In this document: one piece after another, positions 18,101-25,882 of the stretch
Position numbering within the stretch: position 1 is the stretch's first letter
How the letters are laid out: every line of letters starts with the position of its first letter
Assembly: GCA_045597945.1 (NCBI GenBank)
Contig: JAZLLD010000030.1
Span: 1 to 44,318 of the forward strand
Reading direction: 5' to 3'
Length of the DNA stretch: 44,318 nucleotides
DNA from: Colimorpha sp045597945
GTDB taxonomy: Bacteria > Bacteroidota > Bacteroidia > Bacteroidales > P3
Translations under genes and position numbers: made by a program
Notes under the pieces: generated by a model
The model's input: the letters and a program-made list of their open reading frames with translations, nothing else
What the model was told of the DNA's origin: nothing
Databases searched by the model: none

Positions 18101-19049
18101 AAAGCGTGTTGATACTCGTGTGCTGAATAGGAAGAATGTGGAGGTGCTGGTCAAGGCTGGCGCTTTGGACGATGTTGGAACCATGCACCGCGCTCAGTAT
18201 TTCTACAAAGAGAATGACCAGGAGGGCACGCCTACATTTTTGGAGAAACTGATGCGCTGGGCAGTCCGCTGCCGCGAGAATGCCGAGAGTGCGCAGATGT
18301 CGATTTTCGATATGAGCGAGGATATCAAAGAGGACGACCATCCCCCTGTGCCTCAGTGCCCGCAATGGACTGTGATTGAGCGTTGCCGAGAGGAATATAG
18401 TGTTATTGGCATCTATCTCAGCGGTCATCCTTTGGATGAATTCAAATATGAAATCAAGTTCTTTACCTCTAACACTTGTGCTGAGATGGGAAACCTCGAC
18501 AACATGGTGGGGAAGGAATTCCGCATTGGCGGTTATGTCAATGAGGCCAAGGATCTCGTCTCGCAGAAAAATGGCGACCCGTATGGCACTATGGTGCTTG
18601 AGGATATGTCCGGACAGTTTAACTTGCGGCTCTATGGCAACGAATATCTCAAGATTCGCAACTATTTCAAGTCCGACAGTTTCCTTTATATCCGCGGTAG
18701 TGTTGTACAGAATGTTTTTACCAACAAGGAAGGCATTGAAACAAAGGCCAAACCGAAAGTGCGTATCTCGGAAATTAAGTTGTTGAGCCAAGTCTTGGGC
18801 GACAATACTCGGATCATCAGGTTCAAGATTCCTTTGAAGTCAATAACTTCTGAGTTCTGTCATAAATTGAATGAGGCCGCTCAAAAATGTAAGGGTAGTG
18901 TGCCTGTGGAGGCAACGGTGGTTGACTCAAAGAACAATCTCACGCTCACAATGAGAACCCGTGAGTTGATGGTTGATCCCAAAACATTCCTCCCCTTGCT
19001 GGCCGACATCAAGGATGTGGAGGATGTAAAGCCCGTTTCAAAAGTGTGA
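15156..19049 (+). CDS. dnaE: DNA polymerase III subunit alpha
   Basis: 1297 aa, longer than the E. coli enzyme (1160 aa), mainly through an insertion after the first PHP motif and elsewhere, as is usual in Bacteroidetes. It is the replicative polymerase catalytic subunit. The N-terminal PHP domain reads HLHVHSHYSMLDG and ALTDHGNMFG, and its metal-binding histidines look intact, so a proofreading-type PHP site is possible. The polymerase core has GPGRGSAAGS and the acidic cluster PDIDVDFDD (D509, D511, D513). Helix-hairpin-helix and OB-fold regions follow (FRIGGYVNEAKDLVSQKNG). The GSCFA gene starts one base after its stop. Confidence 0.98.
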   Translation: MTQFTHLHVHSHYSMLDGMSKVPDLIKKAKKNGMYALALTDHGNMFGIKDLVDTCNKENGKVKGAIKEQEAILKNDGATPEEKQEAEYQIEKLKGQIFKPIIGTEAYCARRTLYDMDKNVKEVDPETGRERVLDNSGYHLILLAKNKAGYLSLCKLASIAYTDGFYGRPRIDHNVLEQYKEGLIVCSACLGGEIPQLIMRGDLEGAEKAVLWFKERFGEDYYIELQRHQTDKPNANRDTFVQQEKVNPYLIELARKHNIKIIATNDVHFVEEDHGEAHDHLICLSTGKDFADPNRMHYTKQEWLKSPDEMAAIFSDLPEAISNTMEIADKVETYSIDSDPLMPMFDIPETFGTEAEYRTRLTEKDLFDEFTQNEKHEVVLSQEDAEKKIKKLGGYNKLYRIKFEADYLEKLVWEGAHKRYGDELTEEQKERIVFELHTIKTMGFPGYFLIVSDYIRAAREELGVSVGPGRGSAAGSVVAYCLWITDVDPLKYDLLFERFLNPDRISLPDIDVDFDDAGRGKVLDWITQKYGKEKVAHIITYGTMATKSSIADVGRVEKVPLSRVAQLKELVPEKSFPESIKDEKGKSPKVNLNNCFKYVPELRSIMEGNDDDGIKSMLTIAAELEDTNRQVGIHACGVIIGAQDITDVAPVCTIDDKESGGKVLVTQYDGHVVETVGLIKMDFLGLKNLTVIKNALRMVKKTHGVDVDIDKIPIDDELTYKLYCDGNTVATFQFESAGMQKYLRELQPHVFEDLIAMNALYRPGPMDYIPDFIDRKLGRKPVEYDIPCMEKYLKDTYGITVYQEQVMLLSRQLAGFTRGQSDTLRKAMGKKQIEKMNELEVLFYKGGEANGHDHKTLNKIWEDWKKFASYAFNKSHATCYSWVAYQTAYLKAHYAPEYMAAVMTSAQNDIKRVTELMDDCKRNGIEILSPSVNESEKDFSVNKEGKIRFGLQAISGMGEAAAEALISEREANGPYKDIFDLLKRVDTRVLNRKNVEVLVKAGALDDVGTMHRAQYFYKENDQEGTPTFLEKLMRWAVRCRENAESAQMSIFDMSEDIKEDDHPPVPQCPQWTVIERCREEYSVIGIYLSGHPLDEFKYEIKFFTSNTCAEMGNLDNMVGKEFRIGGYVNEAKDLVSQKNGDPYGTMVLEDMSGQFNLRLYGNEYLKIRNYFKSDSFLYIRGSVVQNVFTNKEGIETKAKPKVRISEIKLLSQVLGDNTRIIRFKIPLKSITSEFCHKLNEAAQKCKGSVPVEATVVDSKNNLTLTMRTRELMVDPKTFLPLLADIKDVEDVKPVSKV

Positions 19050-19050
19050 T

Positions 19051-19929
19051 ATGCTTGAGAATCTGAAACTTATTACACCAGTCTCGCCGCAATCGCCGGC
19101 ATGGCAAATCGGTCATGAGAGGCCGATATTGTTGCTGGGCAGTTGCTTCTCTGATGAAGTCGGACAACGGCTCATCAGGGCAGGTTTTGATGTGCTTTGT
19201 AATCCTTTCGGCACATTGTATAATCCGCTCAGCATTGCCTATTGTTTGTCGAGAGCTGTTGATAATGAACAGATTGAGGATGAGTATTTGGTCTATCATG
19301 AGGGCCTGTGGCATTCGTGGCTTCATCATGGTAGGTTCTCTCATCCTGACAAACAGACGGCTTTGGACATGGCCAATCAGTCTATTGCTCAAACGCACGA
19401 ATTTTTGCAACGTCAGCCTGTACTTATCCTCACTTTCGGAACGGCGTGGGCATTCCGGCTGGTGAATGATAGGGTAGGGGAGTCTGTGCGGGGACAGGTT
19501 GTGGCCAATTGCCATAAGCTGCCGGCTTCTTATTTTGAGCGCTTTAGGCTCGGAATAGATGAGATTGTAGGGTTGTGGAAGCCGATGTTGCAAGGCCTGG
19601 GGTTGGATACGATCCTTACAGTCAGCCCCATCCGGCATCTGGCTGATGGCGCCCACGGCAATCAGTTGAGCAAGTCAACTTTGTTGTTAGCAACAGAAAA
19701 CTTGGTAAGCGACCATGTGGATTATTTCCCGAGTTATGAGATTGTGATGGACCAGTTGCGCGATTATCGTTTCTATGCTCGAGACCTCTGCCATCCTAGC
19801 GATGTGGCGGTGGATATCATTTGGGAAGCTTTCCAGGAAACATATATGACTGCGTCCACCCGCCAACGCTGCCGTGATGAAGAAAAGCGCTGGAGGCAGA
19901 CTCAGCACAGGCCCATGCATTCAAATTAG
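19051..19929 (+). CDS. GSCFA-domain protein
   Basis: 292 aa. The N-terminal ILLLGSCFSDEVG matches the motif that names the GSCFA family. FGTLYNPLSI, LTFGTAWAF and the C-terminal CHPSDVAVDIIWEAF are also conserved features. The Ser-containing first block and the late D/H block fit an SGNH-hydrolase-like fold, but the substrate is not known. It follows dnaE by a single base, so it is almost certainly co-translated with it. The ddl gene begins 36 bases downstream. No signal peptide is seen, so it should be cytosolic. Confidence 0.9.
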   Translation: MLENLKLITPVSPQSPAWQIGHERPILLLGSCFSDEVGQRLIRAGFDVLCNPFGTLYNPLSIAYCLSRAVDNEQIEDEYLVYHEGLWHSWLHHGRFSHPDKQTALDMANQSIAQTHEFLQRQPVLILTFGTAWAFRLVNDRVGESVRGQVVANCHKLPASYFERFRLGIDEIVGLWKPMLQGLGLDTILTVSPIRHLADGAHGNQLSKSTLLLATENLVSDHVDYFPSYEIVMDQLRDYRFYARDLCHPSDVAVDIIWEAFQETYMTASTRQRCRDEEKRWRQTQHRPMHSN

Positions 19930-19965
19930 TTGACATATAATAATGAATAATATATAATAACAGAT

Positions 19966-20946
19966 ATGAGTAAAAAGAACATCGCCCTCGTTATGGGCGG
20001 ATTTTCGGGAGAACATGATATCTCCATCAACAGTGGCTGCCAGGTTTATGAGAATCTGGACCATGAGAAATATAACGTGTACAAGATTGTGGTTGAGCGC
20101 GAGGGTTGGTATTGGCTCACCGACGATGGCGAGCACCGTCCTGTCAACCGTGGCAACTTCACCGTGGAAGGTGTTGAGCGTTTCGACCTTGCTTTTGTCA
20201 TCATCCATGGCAACCCCGGTGAGAACGGCGTCCTCCAAGGATATTTCGACATGCTGGGAATTCCCTACACTACATGCGGATTCTACACCTCGGCACTCAC
20301 TTTCAACAAGGGTTATTGCAACCCGGTTGTCAAGAGTTTCGGCGTGGTCAGCCTGGCAAAATCCAAATTGCTTTATGGCAACCGCCCCATCAACCCCGAT
20401 GAGTTGCTGCAGGAACTCAGTCTGCCTGTTTTTGTGAAACCTGCCGCCGGCGGTAGCAGTGTGGCTACAACCAAGGTCAAGAAGGCGGAGGAACTGATGC
20501 CCGCCATCCAGGAGGCTCTCACCGAGGACAGCGAAGTGCTGGTTGAGGAATTCATCCAGGGTCGTGAGTTCGACTGTGGTGTGCTCCGCACCAAAGAACA
20601 GAAATATGTGTTCCCCGTTACCGAGATTATCCCCACCGGCGGCCACGAATTCTTTGACTATGCGGCCAAGTATGATGGTTTCAGCAATGAGGTGACGCCT
20701 GCTGAGGTTGATAAATCCATCAGCGACCAGATCCAGGAGGTCTCGTCGAAACTCTACGATCTGCTTGACTGCCGTGGCATTGTTCGCTTTGATTATATTT
20801 ACGATACCAACAAACAGGAGCTTTTCTTCTTGGAAGTCAACACTATCCCCGGCCAGAGCGCCGAGAGCATTGTGCCCAAGCAGGCTCGTGCTATGGGTAT
20901 CAGTACCCGTGAACTGTACGAAATGGTCATCCAGGCCTGCTTGTAG
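19966..20946 (+). CDS. ddl: D-alanine--D-alanine ligase
   Basis: 326 aa, normal length. It joins two D-Ala in peptidoglycan precursor synthesis. The N-terminus has VMGGFSGEHDISINSG, followed by HGNPGENGVLQGYFDMLGIP and the ATP-grasp core VFVKPAAGGSSVA. The metal- and ATP-binding end reads FFLEVNTIPGQSAESIVPKQ. The upstream 36 bases are AT-rich with no recognisable -7 box, so transcription probably comes from dnaE. The next gene starts 22 bases after its stop. Confidence 0.97.
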   Translation: MSKKNIALVMGGFSGEHDISINSGCQVYENLDHEKYNVYKIVVEREGWYWLTDDGEHRPVNRGNFTVEGVERFDLAFVIIHGNPGENGVLQGYFDMLGIPYTTCGFYTSALTFNKGYCNPVVKSFGVVSLAKSKLLYGNRPINPDELLQELSLPVFVKPAAGGSSVATTKVKKAEELMPAIQEALTEDSEVLVEEFIQGREFDCGVLRTKEQKYVFPVTEIIPTGGHEFFDYAAKYDGFSNEVTPAEVDKSISDQIQEVSSKLYDLLDCRGIVRFDYIYDTNKQELFFLEVNTIPGQSAESIVPKQARAMGISTRELYEMVIQACL

Positions 20947-20968
20947 TTTGAAGTATAAACATATTTTA

Positions 20969-21994
20969 ATGAAGAGCCTTCGCGTACTATTGCTCGTGGC
21001 CATGATGGTGGCCTTTCATGCTGTGGCGCAGCGCCCTTGCCGCGACACGGTGGTGAATGTTTTTGATTCAATATGCGAAGGCTCTTCTTATAACTTTGAT
21101 GGTCACAGTCTCAGTAGGCAGGGTGTCTATTTCGATACCGTCAAGAGGGCTGGGACTACTTGTGACAGTGTTATCATTCTTCATCTTGCCGTGCTTGAAC
21201 CTCCTTGGTCAACTCCCTATGAACAGAGGTTCTGCGGTGCCAATCCGGGCTATCGGCTATCGGCTGTTTCGGGGAATTATTTTCAATGGACCTCCCAACC
21301 ACACGACACGGCATTGGACGCACAAAGTGGCAATTCTTCTATTTTTGTCAATCCAGCACAGCCCACAACCTACACGCTTTATGTTGATTGGCGTGCTACG
21401 CCCCAGTGCCCAGCGCAAGGTAGTCTAAGGGTTGATCCGCTCATCAGTGTGCATGCCGTGATGAAGGCTTATGTTAAGGATTTTTCTTATCGCGATTTGC
21501 AGGTGGTGCTTGAAGACCGCAGTTCCGGAAATCGCGAGGCACCTTATGGCGGTTGGGCCGGCCGATCATGGTATATCAATGGACAGCGGCAGTCTAGGAG
21601 TGGGGTCAAGGAGGTGTTCCCAGTGCAACCATGGATGGGCGACAGCATCGAGGTGATGATGGAAGCCTACAATGCGACTTGCGTTGATACGGCCTATCGC
21701 GTTATCCCATTTCCTAAAGGTATGATTTCCTTCCCCAATGCGTTTATGCCAGACCAGTCTGAGAATAACACTTTTGGCCCTTTGTGCAGTGGTATTGCTG
21801 AGTACGAGTTGTGGATTTACGATCGTGGCGGTGTATTGGTGTATCATACTGCCGACCTCGACCATCCTTGGGATGGAACTCATTTGGGTAAACCTTGTGC
21901 GACAGGTGTTTATGTCTATCGCTGCCGATATATCGACCAGGTGACTCCCAACGGAAGCCAGTTTTTGACCGGGACTGTCAGTCTGATAAGGTGA
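20969..21994 (+). CDS. Secreted protein with CHU_C (T9SS type B) C-terminal domain
   Basis: 341 aa from ATG 20969; the longer upstream frame is read-through in ddl. A signal peptide (MKSLRVLLLVAMMVAFHAVAQ) is followed by the motif ICEGSSYNFDGHSLSRQGVY...CDSVIILHL, a unit often repeated in Bacteroidota surface proteins and present here once. The last ~90 residues carry FPNAFMPDQSENNTFGP, YELWIYDRGG, WDGTHLGKPCATGVYVY and a terminal GTVSLIR. This is the gliding-motility/CHU_C sorting domain recognised by the type IX secretion system. It is probably the last gene of the dnaE-GSCFA-ddl unit. Its cargo function is unknown. Confidence 0.88.
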   Translation: MKSLRVLLLVAMMVAFHAVAQRPCRDTVVNVFDSICEGSSYNFDGHSLSRQGVYFDTVKRAGTTCDSVIILHLAVLEPPWSTPYEQRFCGANPGYRLSAVSGNYFQWTSQPHDTALDAQSGNSSIFVNPAQPTTYTLYVDWRATPQCPAQGSLRVDPLISVHAVMKAYVKDFSYRDLQVVLEDRSSGNREAPYGGWAGRSWYINGQRQSRSGVKEVFPVQPWMGDSIEVMMEAYNATCVDTAYRVIPFPKGMISFPNAFMPDQSENNTFGPLCSGIAEYELWIYDRGGVLVYHTADLDHPWDGTHLGKPCATGVYVYRCRYIDQVTPNGSQFLTGTVSLIR

Positions 21995-22023
21995 CAAAAA
22001 AAGAGACTCACTATGGAGTCTCT
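21995..22023 (-). terminator. Intrinsic terminator of tRNA-Cys
   Basis: A perfect 8-bp stem, AGAGACTC/GAGTCTCT (22002-22009 with 22016-22023), encloses a 6-base loop. On the minus strand it is followed by a run of seven T (complement of 21995-22001). It lies just 4 bases beyond the tRNA 3' end. Confidence 0.85.
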
Positions 22024-22027
22024 CTTG

Positions 22028-22098
22028 AGGTCGCTTCCGGATTTGAACCGGAGTAGCAGGTTTTGCAGACCTGTGCCTAGCCCCTCGGCCAAACGACC
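22028..22098 (-). tRNA. tRNA-Cys (GCA)
   Basis: 71 nt without an encoded CCA. The 7-bp acceptor stem GGTCGTT/AGCGACC has one G-T pair and discriminator U73, a tRNA-Cys identity element. The D stem is GCC/GGC. The anticodon stem CAGGT/ACCTG encloses loop CTGCAAA with anticodon GCA (complement of 22064-22066). The T arm is TCCGG-TTCAAAT-CCGGA. The gene stands alone, with its own consensus promoter and terminator. Confidence 0.97.
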
Positions 22099-22119
22099 TT
22101 TCTGCCTTAAAAGCGAATG

Positions 22120-22150
22120 CAAAAGTACACAAATTTTCTCAATTGACAAA
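22120..22150 (-). promoter_or_regulatory. Full consensus promoter of tRNA-Cys
   Basis: On the minus strand a perfect -33 TTTG (complement 22147-22150) is followed, after exactly 19 bases, by a perfect -7 TACTTTTG (complement 22120-22127). It lies 21 bases upstream of the mature tRNA 5' end. This is the best match to the Bacteroidetes promoter consensus in the window. Confidence 0.9.
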
Positions 22151-22304
22151 ATATTTTTTTATTTTTCTTTCTTTTTCGTTGTGTATTAGCGAAATAAAAT
22201 TTCAATCAGTCGGGTTTCGTGCTGAAAAATCGTGTGCTTTTCTCGGACTTTTACTACTTTTTGGCCTAAAAATAATGCTATCTCTACAGGAATAGTCCTA
22301 AGTG

Positions 22305-23114
22305 TTATCTTTTCAAGTATTTAATGTCTTTGGCATCTATCAATCCATATTGGATGGCCTTGGCGATGCGGGCACCAGACTTGTTCACAATTTCCAGTCT
22401 TCTTGATAAATCTTTTTGGCGTTCCTGAATGCTTTTGTCGGTTTCGTGAAGCGTTTCGGCGATTTCGGCTGCGGTGCATCCGGCGGCCTCCAGCAGGAGC
22501 AGGTCGCGTTCTGATTCGGTAATTACCAGATCGGTATGCATCTGGGCAGCATGGCTTACGTATAGTTCGGCAGCCTCTTTGATAGTCAGCATTACCGGAT
22601 AGTTGAAATAGTATTTCTCTCCGCGCTCAAGGCACTCGATGGCTCGTAGCACATTCTCTACCGAAAATCCTCCGGAGGCATTCTTGCTCACAAATGCCTG
22701 GGCGCCATGCTGTAGCGACTCAAAAACCACGCGGGCAATCTCCATCATGCGCTCGTGGCGGTTGCTCTCATCGGGCAGCGGATTGTCGAAGCGGCCGGAA
22801 AGGATGGCAATATGGATGTCGGGATATTTCTTATGCACACGGTCGGCAATGAAAATACCCCCGGTTGGTTCGCCTTGGAACTCCATGTCAACCAGCAGGT
22901 AGTCAGGCATTTCGTGAGGTACGGGACTGTCCAGCGCGGCCATCAGCTGTGCCGCATTGGCAAAGGTGTCCAGCACGCGCACATCGCGGTACTCCACCTC
23001 TCCGTCGTCGTTCATTCCGCAGGCAATAGTGGCTTGCGATGCATTCAATTCCAGTTTCAGTGCTTTGCGGATGATCGGTTCATCGTCAACCAGCATTATT
23101 TTTATTGCTTCCAT
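22305..23114 (-). CDS. Response regulator (receiver plus helix-turn-helix)
   Basis: 269 aa. The receiver domain spans about 1-165 and contains the acidic pair DDE (10-12), phospho-acceptor D76 in YLLVDME, the Ser of ILSGR, and K144 in FVSKNASG. The C-terminus (about 200-250: ITESERDLLLLEAAGCTAAEIAETL) reads like a LuxR-type helix-turn-helix, so it likely binds DNA. The receiver has a longer insert around 108-125 than canonical ones. It starts 41 bases after the histidine kinase stop on the same strand, and the two surely form a pair. The regulon is unknown. Confidence 0.9.
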   Translation of the reverse strand: MEAIKIMLVDDEPIIRKALKLELNASQATIACGMNDDGEVEYRDVRVLDTFANAAQLMAALDSPVPHEMPDYLLVDMEFQGEPTGGIFIADRVHKKYPDIHIAILSGRFDNPLPDESNRHERMMEIARVVFESLQHGAQAFVSKNASGGFSVENVLRAIECLERGEKYYFNYPVMLTIKEAAELYVSHAAQMHTDLVITESERDLLLLEAAGCTAAEIAETLHETDKSIQERQKDLSRRLEIVNKSGARIAKAIQYGLIDAKDIKYLKR

Positions 23115-23155
23115 GGTATAATTGGTTGTTACAGATATCTTTATTATTGTTCTCC

Positions 23156-25297
23156 TCAGTCTTTCTCCTCGGTTTTCTTAGGTGCCAAAGCCAGGCGGAC
23201 ATACATTGTTGTGCCTTCTCCGGGCTGGCTTTCAGCCCAAATGCGGCAACCGCGCAATGTGTTGTCGTCGTGGCGTTTGATAATATATTTGCATAGAATC
23301 AGACCGAATCCGTGGGATGAATCAGAATTGGAGTTTATCTTCTTGTCGGCTCGGAACAGGTCCTCCAGCGTCTCGTCGTCCATGCCGCAGCCGGTGTCGC
23401 TGACGGCAATCTGTGCAAAATTCTCATCCTCGGTCCATGCCGATATCTTCACTTGGCCCTGGGTGGTGTGCTGCAGTGCGTTGTTGACAAGGTTGCGCAG
23501 CAGAATTTCAGTCAGTTGCAAGTCGCCGTGCAGGCAAATCGTTGTGGGCTCAAATGTTATGTTCACATTCTCGTGCACGTTGATGCAGGTGGCCGCCACA
23601 TTGTTGAAAACATCGTTCAGGGCAAAGTGGGTGGGGCGGAAAATCATGCCGCTGGGGATGGACTGGTTGGTCCAGTTCTTGATGTTCGAGAATGTGCGAA
23701 GTAGCTGGTCCAGAACCTCTTGGCGCATCTCTGGCGACAACTTCTTGTTCTGTAGGTAGGATAGGAATGGGTTGACATCGTGCCGCATCACCGATAGGCA
23801 TGTCTCCACATTGGCAATGCGCTCAACGTCTTGTCGCTTAGCCTCTTGCAGTGCGGTCTTCTCCTGGCGAAGATGCTTGGAACGCTTGACTAGCATCAGC
23901 GTCAGCACCGAAAGGATGACTAACAGCGGGAGGATGGTGAAGATGGTGATGATATACAAGTGGTTGCGCGTCTCGGAATGGTCCAGCTTGTCCTGTAGCA
24001 CCACATCGGCACTCTCGTTTTGGCGGATAAAAAACAGCAGTTCGGCCTCGCGGGTGTACCAGGCAATGTTTTCCTCGGGTAATGGACTGTAACCCATGCG
24101 GATAAGGCCGTCGTAGAGCATGGCCTCGAACTTCGGTGCCATATTGTCGTGCCATGTCGTATCGTTCAGAATGCGAGTATAATAGTCGTGCGCCATGTCG
24201 TATTCGCCAATACTCAGGCAGTATTCGGCTGCGGCCACCACGGCGCCCAAGTGCTGGTAGGGGTCGGTGGTCTGGAAGAAAAGGTCGGTAGAGATGCGGA
24301 ACATATCAAGGCCGTAGTCGCCATACAGATACACCGAGTCGGTCGGATAAAGCCTATGACATAAACTGTCAAGCATCTGCAACTCGTTGCTACAGTGCTT
24401 GGTATAGGCTTCGGGCATAATGTTGGTGTCGGCAGCAATAAAGGCCTGGAGCTGGAAAATATTGGCCAGGTGGTAGGTGGAATAGTCGTTTTTCAGGTTT
24501 AGGATGCGGGCATTCTGGGCCAGGTAGTAATATGACTTTTTCAGCAGCCTGGGATCGCTTTTCGAGGCCGAAGCCAAGCGGTAGTAGCTGTGTGCCAGCG
24601 CGTAATTGAGCGACAAATCCTCGTTGTAGTCGCAGCGCAGACTTGTGCGTGCCTCCTCCACCTCTTTCAGCAGCTCGTGCATATTCTGCTTGGTGCTGGC
24701 CGTGAGGAGCGTGCCGGAAGAAGAGCTAACGGCCTCGTTTCTATAGTGGTAGTTCAGTGTCAGCGAGGTGATGTAGTATTCCATCAGCGCATAGGCATAG
24801 AGATAGTTGTCGGGGTCATGCGAGAGCACCCGCTTCCGCTCGATGTCGTAGAGCAACTGATAGGAGTCGGCAATGCGGCAGCTGCGCTGCAGCAGGCGGA
24901 TCTGCATCAGTTGCGCAATCACTTCTTCCACCTCCTTGTTGTGTGCCGAAAAATTATTGTCGTGTCGGTCGGCCAGGGCTAGCACACTGTCTACATAGAC
25001 CGCCGCCGAATCGTGCTGGGCAAGCATGTAGTAGTTGAAAGCCAGGTTGTTGTAGGCTCGCATAAAGCCGTCGTGGTAGTTCGGCAGCGAGTCGTGCATC
25101 AGCTCCAGGGCGTCGTAGGCTTCCTGGATGGCGCAGGAGGGGTCGACATAGCGATTTAGGAATGCCTCCTTGTTGAATCGGTCCACGCGGGCGCGCAAAG
25201 CCAGGTCCATCCGTGAGGAATTAGGGCTTGACTTGCAGCCTGCCATGAGGGTGAACATGGTGACTAATAGTGCACAAAAGAAAAGCTGTCGTTTCAT
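23156..25297 (-). CDS. Lipobox-containing sensor histidine kinase
   Basis: 713 aa. The N-terminus MKRQLFFCALLVTMFTLMAGC ends in a good lipobox (LMAGC). A helical, TPR-like region of about 400 residues, rich in Tyr, Ala and Leu, follows and is presumably periplasmic. One transmembrane helix lies at ~448-470, then a short coiled-coil linker and the kinase core. H506 in MRHDVNPF is the probable phosphorylated histidine. The N box is NLVNNALQH, with DTGCGMDD (G1) and GFGLILCK (G2). This is a Bacteroidetes-type TPR sensor kinase paired with the downstream response regulator. The signal sensed is unknown. Having both a lipid anchor signal and an internal transmembrane helix is notable. Confidence 0.92.
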   Translation of the reverse strand: MKRQLFFCALLVTMFTLMAGCKSSPNSSRMDLALRARVDRFNKEAFLNRYVDPSCAIQEAYDALELMHDSLPNYHDGFMRAYNNLAFNYYMLAQHDSAAVYVDSVLALADRHDNNFSAHNKEVEEVIAQLMQIRLLQRSCRIADSYQLLYDIERKRVLSHDPDNYLYAYALMEYYITSLTLNYHYRNEAVSSSSGTLLTASTKQNMHELLKEVEEARTSLRCDYNEDLSLNYALAHSYYRLASASKSDPRLLKKSYYYLAQNARILNLKNDYSTYHLANIFQLQAFIAADTNIMPEAYTKHCSNELQMLDSLCHRLYPTDSVYLYGDYGLDMFRISTDLFFQTTDPYQHLGAVVAAAEYCLSIGEYDMAHDYYTRILNDTTWHDNMAPKFEAMLYDGLIRMGYSPLPEENIAWYTREAELLFFIRQNESADVVLQDKLDHSETRNHLYIITIFTILPLLVILSVLTLMLVKRSKHLRQEKTALQEAKRQDVERIANVETCLSVMRHDVNPFLSYLQNKKLSPEMRQEVLDQLLRTFSNIKNWTNQSIPSGMIFRPTHFALNDVFNNVAATCINVHENVNITFEPTTICLHGDLQLTEILLRNLVNNALQHTTQGQVKISAWTEDENFAQIAVSDTGCGMDDETLEDLFRADKKINSNSDSSHGFGLILCKYIIKRHDDNTLRGCRIWAESQPGEGTTMYVRLALAPKKTEEKD

Positions 25298-25307
25298 ATA
25301 CGGTCGG

Positions 25308-25338
25308 CAAAGATACGAAGAAAAAATGATATTATAAA
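25308..25338 (-). promoter_or_regulatory. Promoter of the sensor kinase/response regulator operon
   Basis: The minus strand has -7 TATCTTTG (complement 25308-25315) and a near-consensus -33 TTTA (complement 25335-25338), spaced 19 bp apart. The -7 box ends 10 bases before the kinase ATG, which predicts a leader of only about 7 bases. Confidence 0.7.
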
Positions 25339-25519
25339 ATAATGTTACAATAATTTTTTAGTGGCGGCCACAATAATTTGGTTTCGGCAATCGTTATTAA
25401 GTGCCGGAGCGGCAGCCAAAGCTCCCGAATCAGTTTCCCTCATGCGGGCAGGAAGCATTTCTGCGTATTGCCGCTCAATCCCAAATCCGCCCTAGCCGAG
25501 CCACCAAGACCTCAGCAAC

Positions 25520-25646
25520 TCCGCCCTACCTTCGCTCGTTTTACCTTATTTATACTATAGTTATACCTTAGTTATTCTATTACATATAGGATAAATATAG
25601 TATAAATAAGGTATAAATATAGGATAAGGAACGGGGGAAGGGCGGA
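25520..25646. repeat. Mirror-symmetric array of eight 11-bp iterons with flanking inverted arms
   Basis: Four 11-bp units (25539-25582, TTATACYWTAG-like) face four 11-bp units in the opposite orientation (25584-25627: ATATAGGATAA, ATATAGTATAA, ATAAGGTATAA, ATATAGGATAA), with C25583 as the single central base. Outer arms TCCGCCCT (25520-25527) and AGGGCGGA (25639-25646) are perfect inverted repeats sharing the same centre. In a slipped register, TACCTTATTTATACTATA (25542-25559) pairs perfectly with 25596-25613. Function is unknown: it could be a multi-site operator, a structured RNA or a miniature repeat element. Confidence 0.85.
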
Positions 25647-25850
25647 GGAAGGGTGGATTTTGGCCAAATTTGTGATGAACGCAAGTGTTTTCGGCATCTT
25701 TGTGGCTAGAATAATCATTGGTTAGGCAAGATTTTTTTTGGTTGATTTGTGTTGCGTATTTGGTTGATATATATCCTGCTATTGTTGGTTTGCGTAAATG
25801 CGAATTGATTGTCTTGAACAAAAAAAAGTGGGTGAATGAATATTTTTTCA

Positions 25851-25858
25851 TATATTTG
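25851..25858 (+). promoter_or_regulatory. -7 element of the small membrane protein gene
   Basis: TATATTTG is an exact TAnnTTTG match, 24 bases upstream of the ATG at 25883. No TTTG is seen at 19-bp spacing upstream. Confidence 0.6.
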
Positions 25859-25882
25859 CAAGAATAATTAATACATGAGATT

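Larger units (their letters stand above)
25298..25882. other. 585-bp intergenic region between divergent genes
   Basis: No credible gene; the short frames here have no recognisable product and cross the repeat element. It contains the kinase promoter at the left end, a GC-richer patch at 25370-25540 with two copies of TCCGCCCTA (25486, 25520), the dyad repeat array at 25520-25646, and the -7 box of the next gene at 25851. Confidence 0.6.

Noticed and set aside
19921..21003. Long antisense frame (360 codons) opposite ddl
   Set aside because: ddl on the plus strand is unmistakable; the antisense frame stays open because of the codon bias of ddl and has no recognisable domain or promoter.
25520..25646. 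CRISPR-like repeat array
   Set aside because: Units are 11 bp and contiguous with opposite orientations; there are no spacers and no cas genes nearby.
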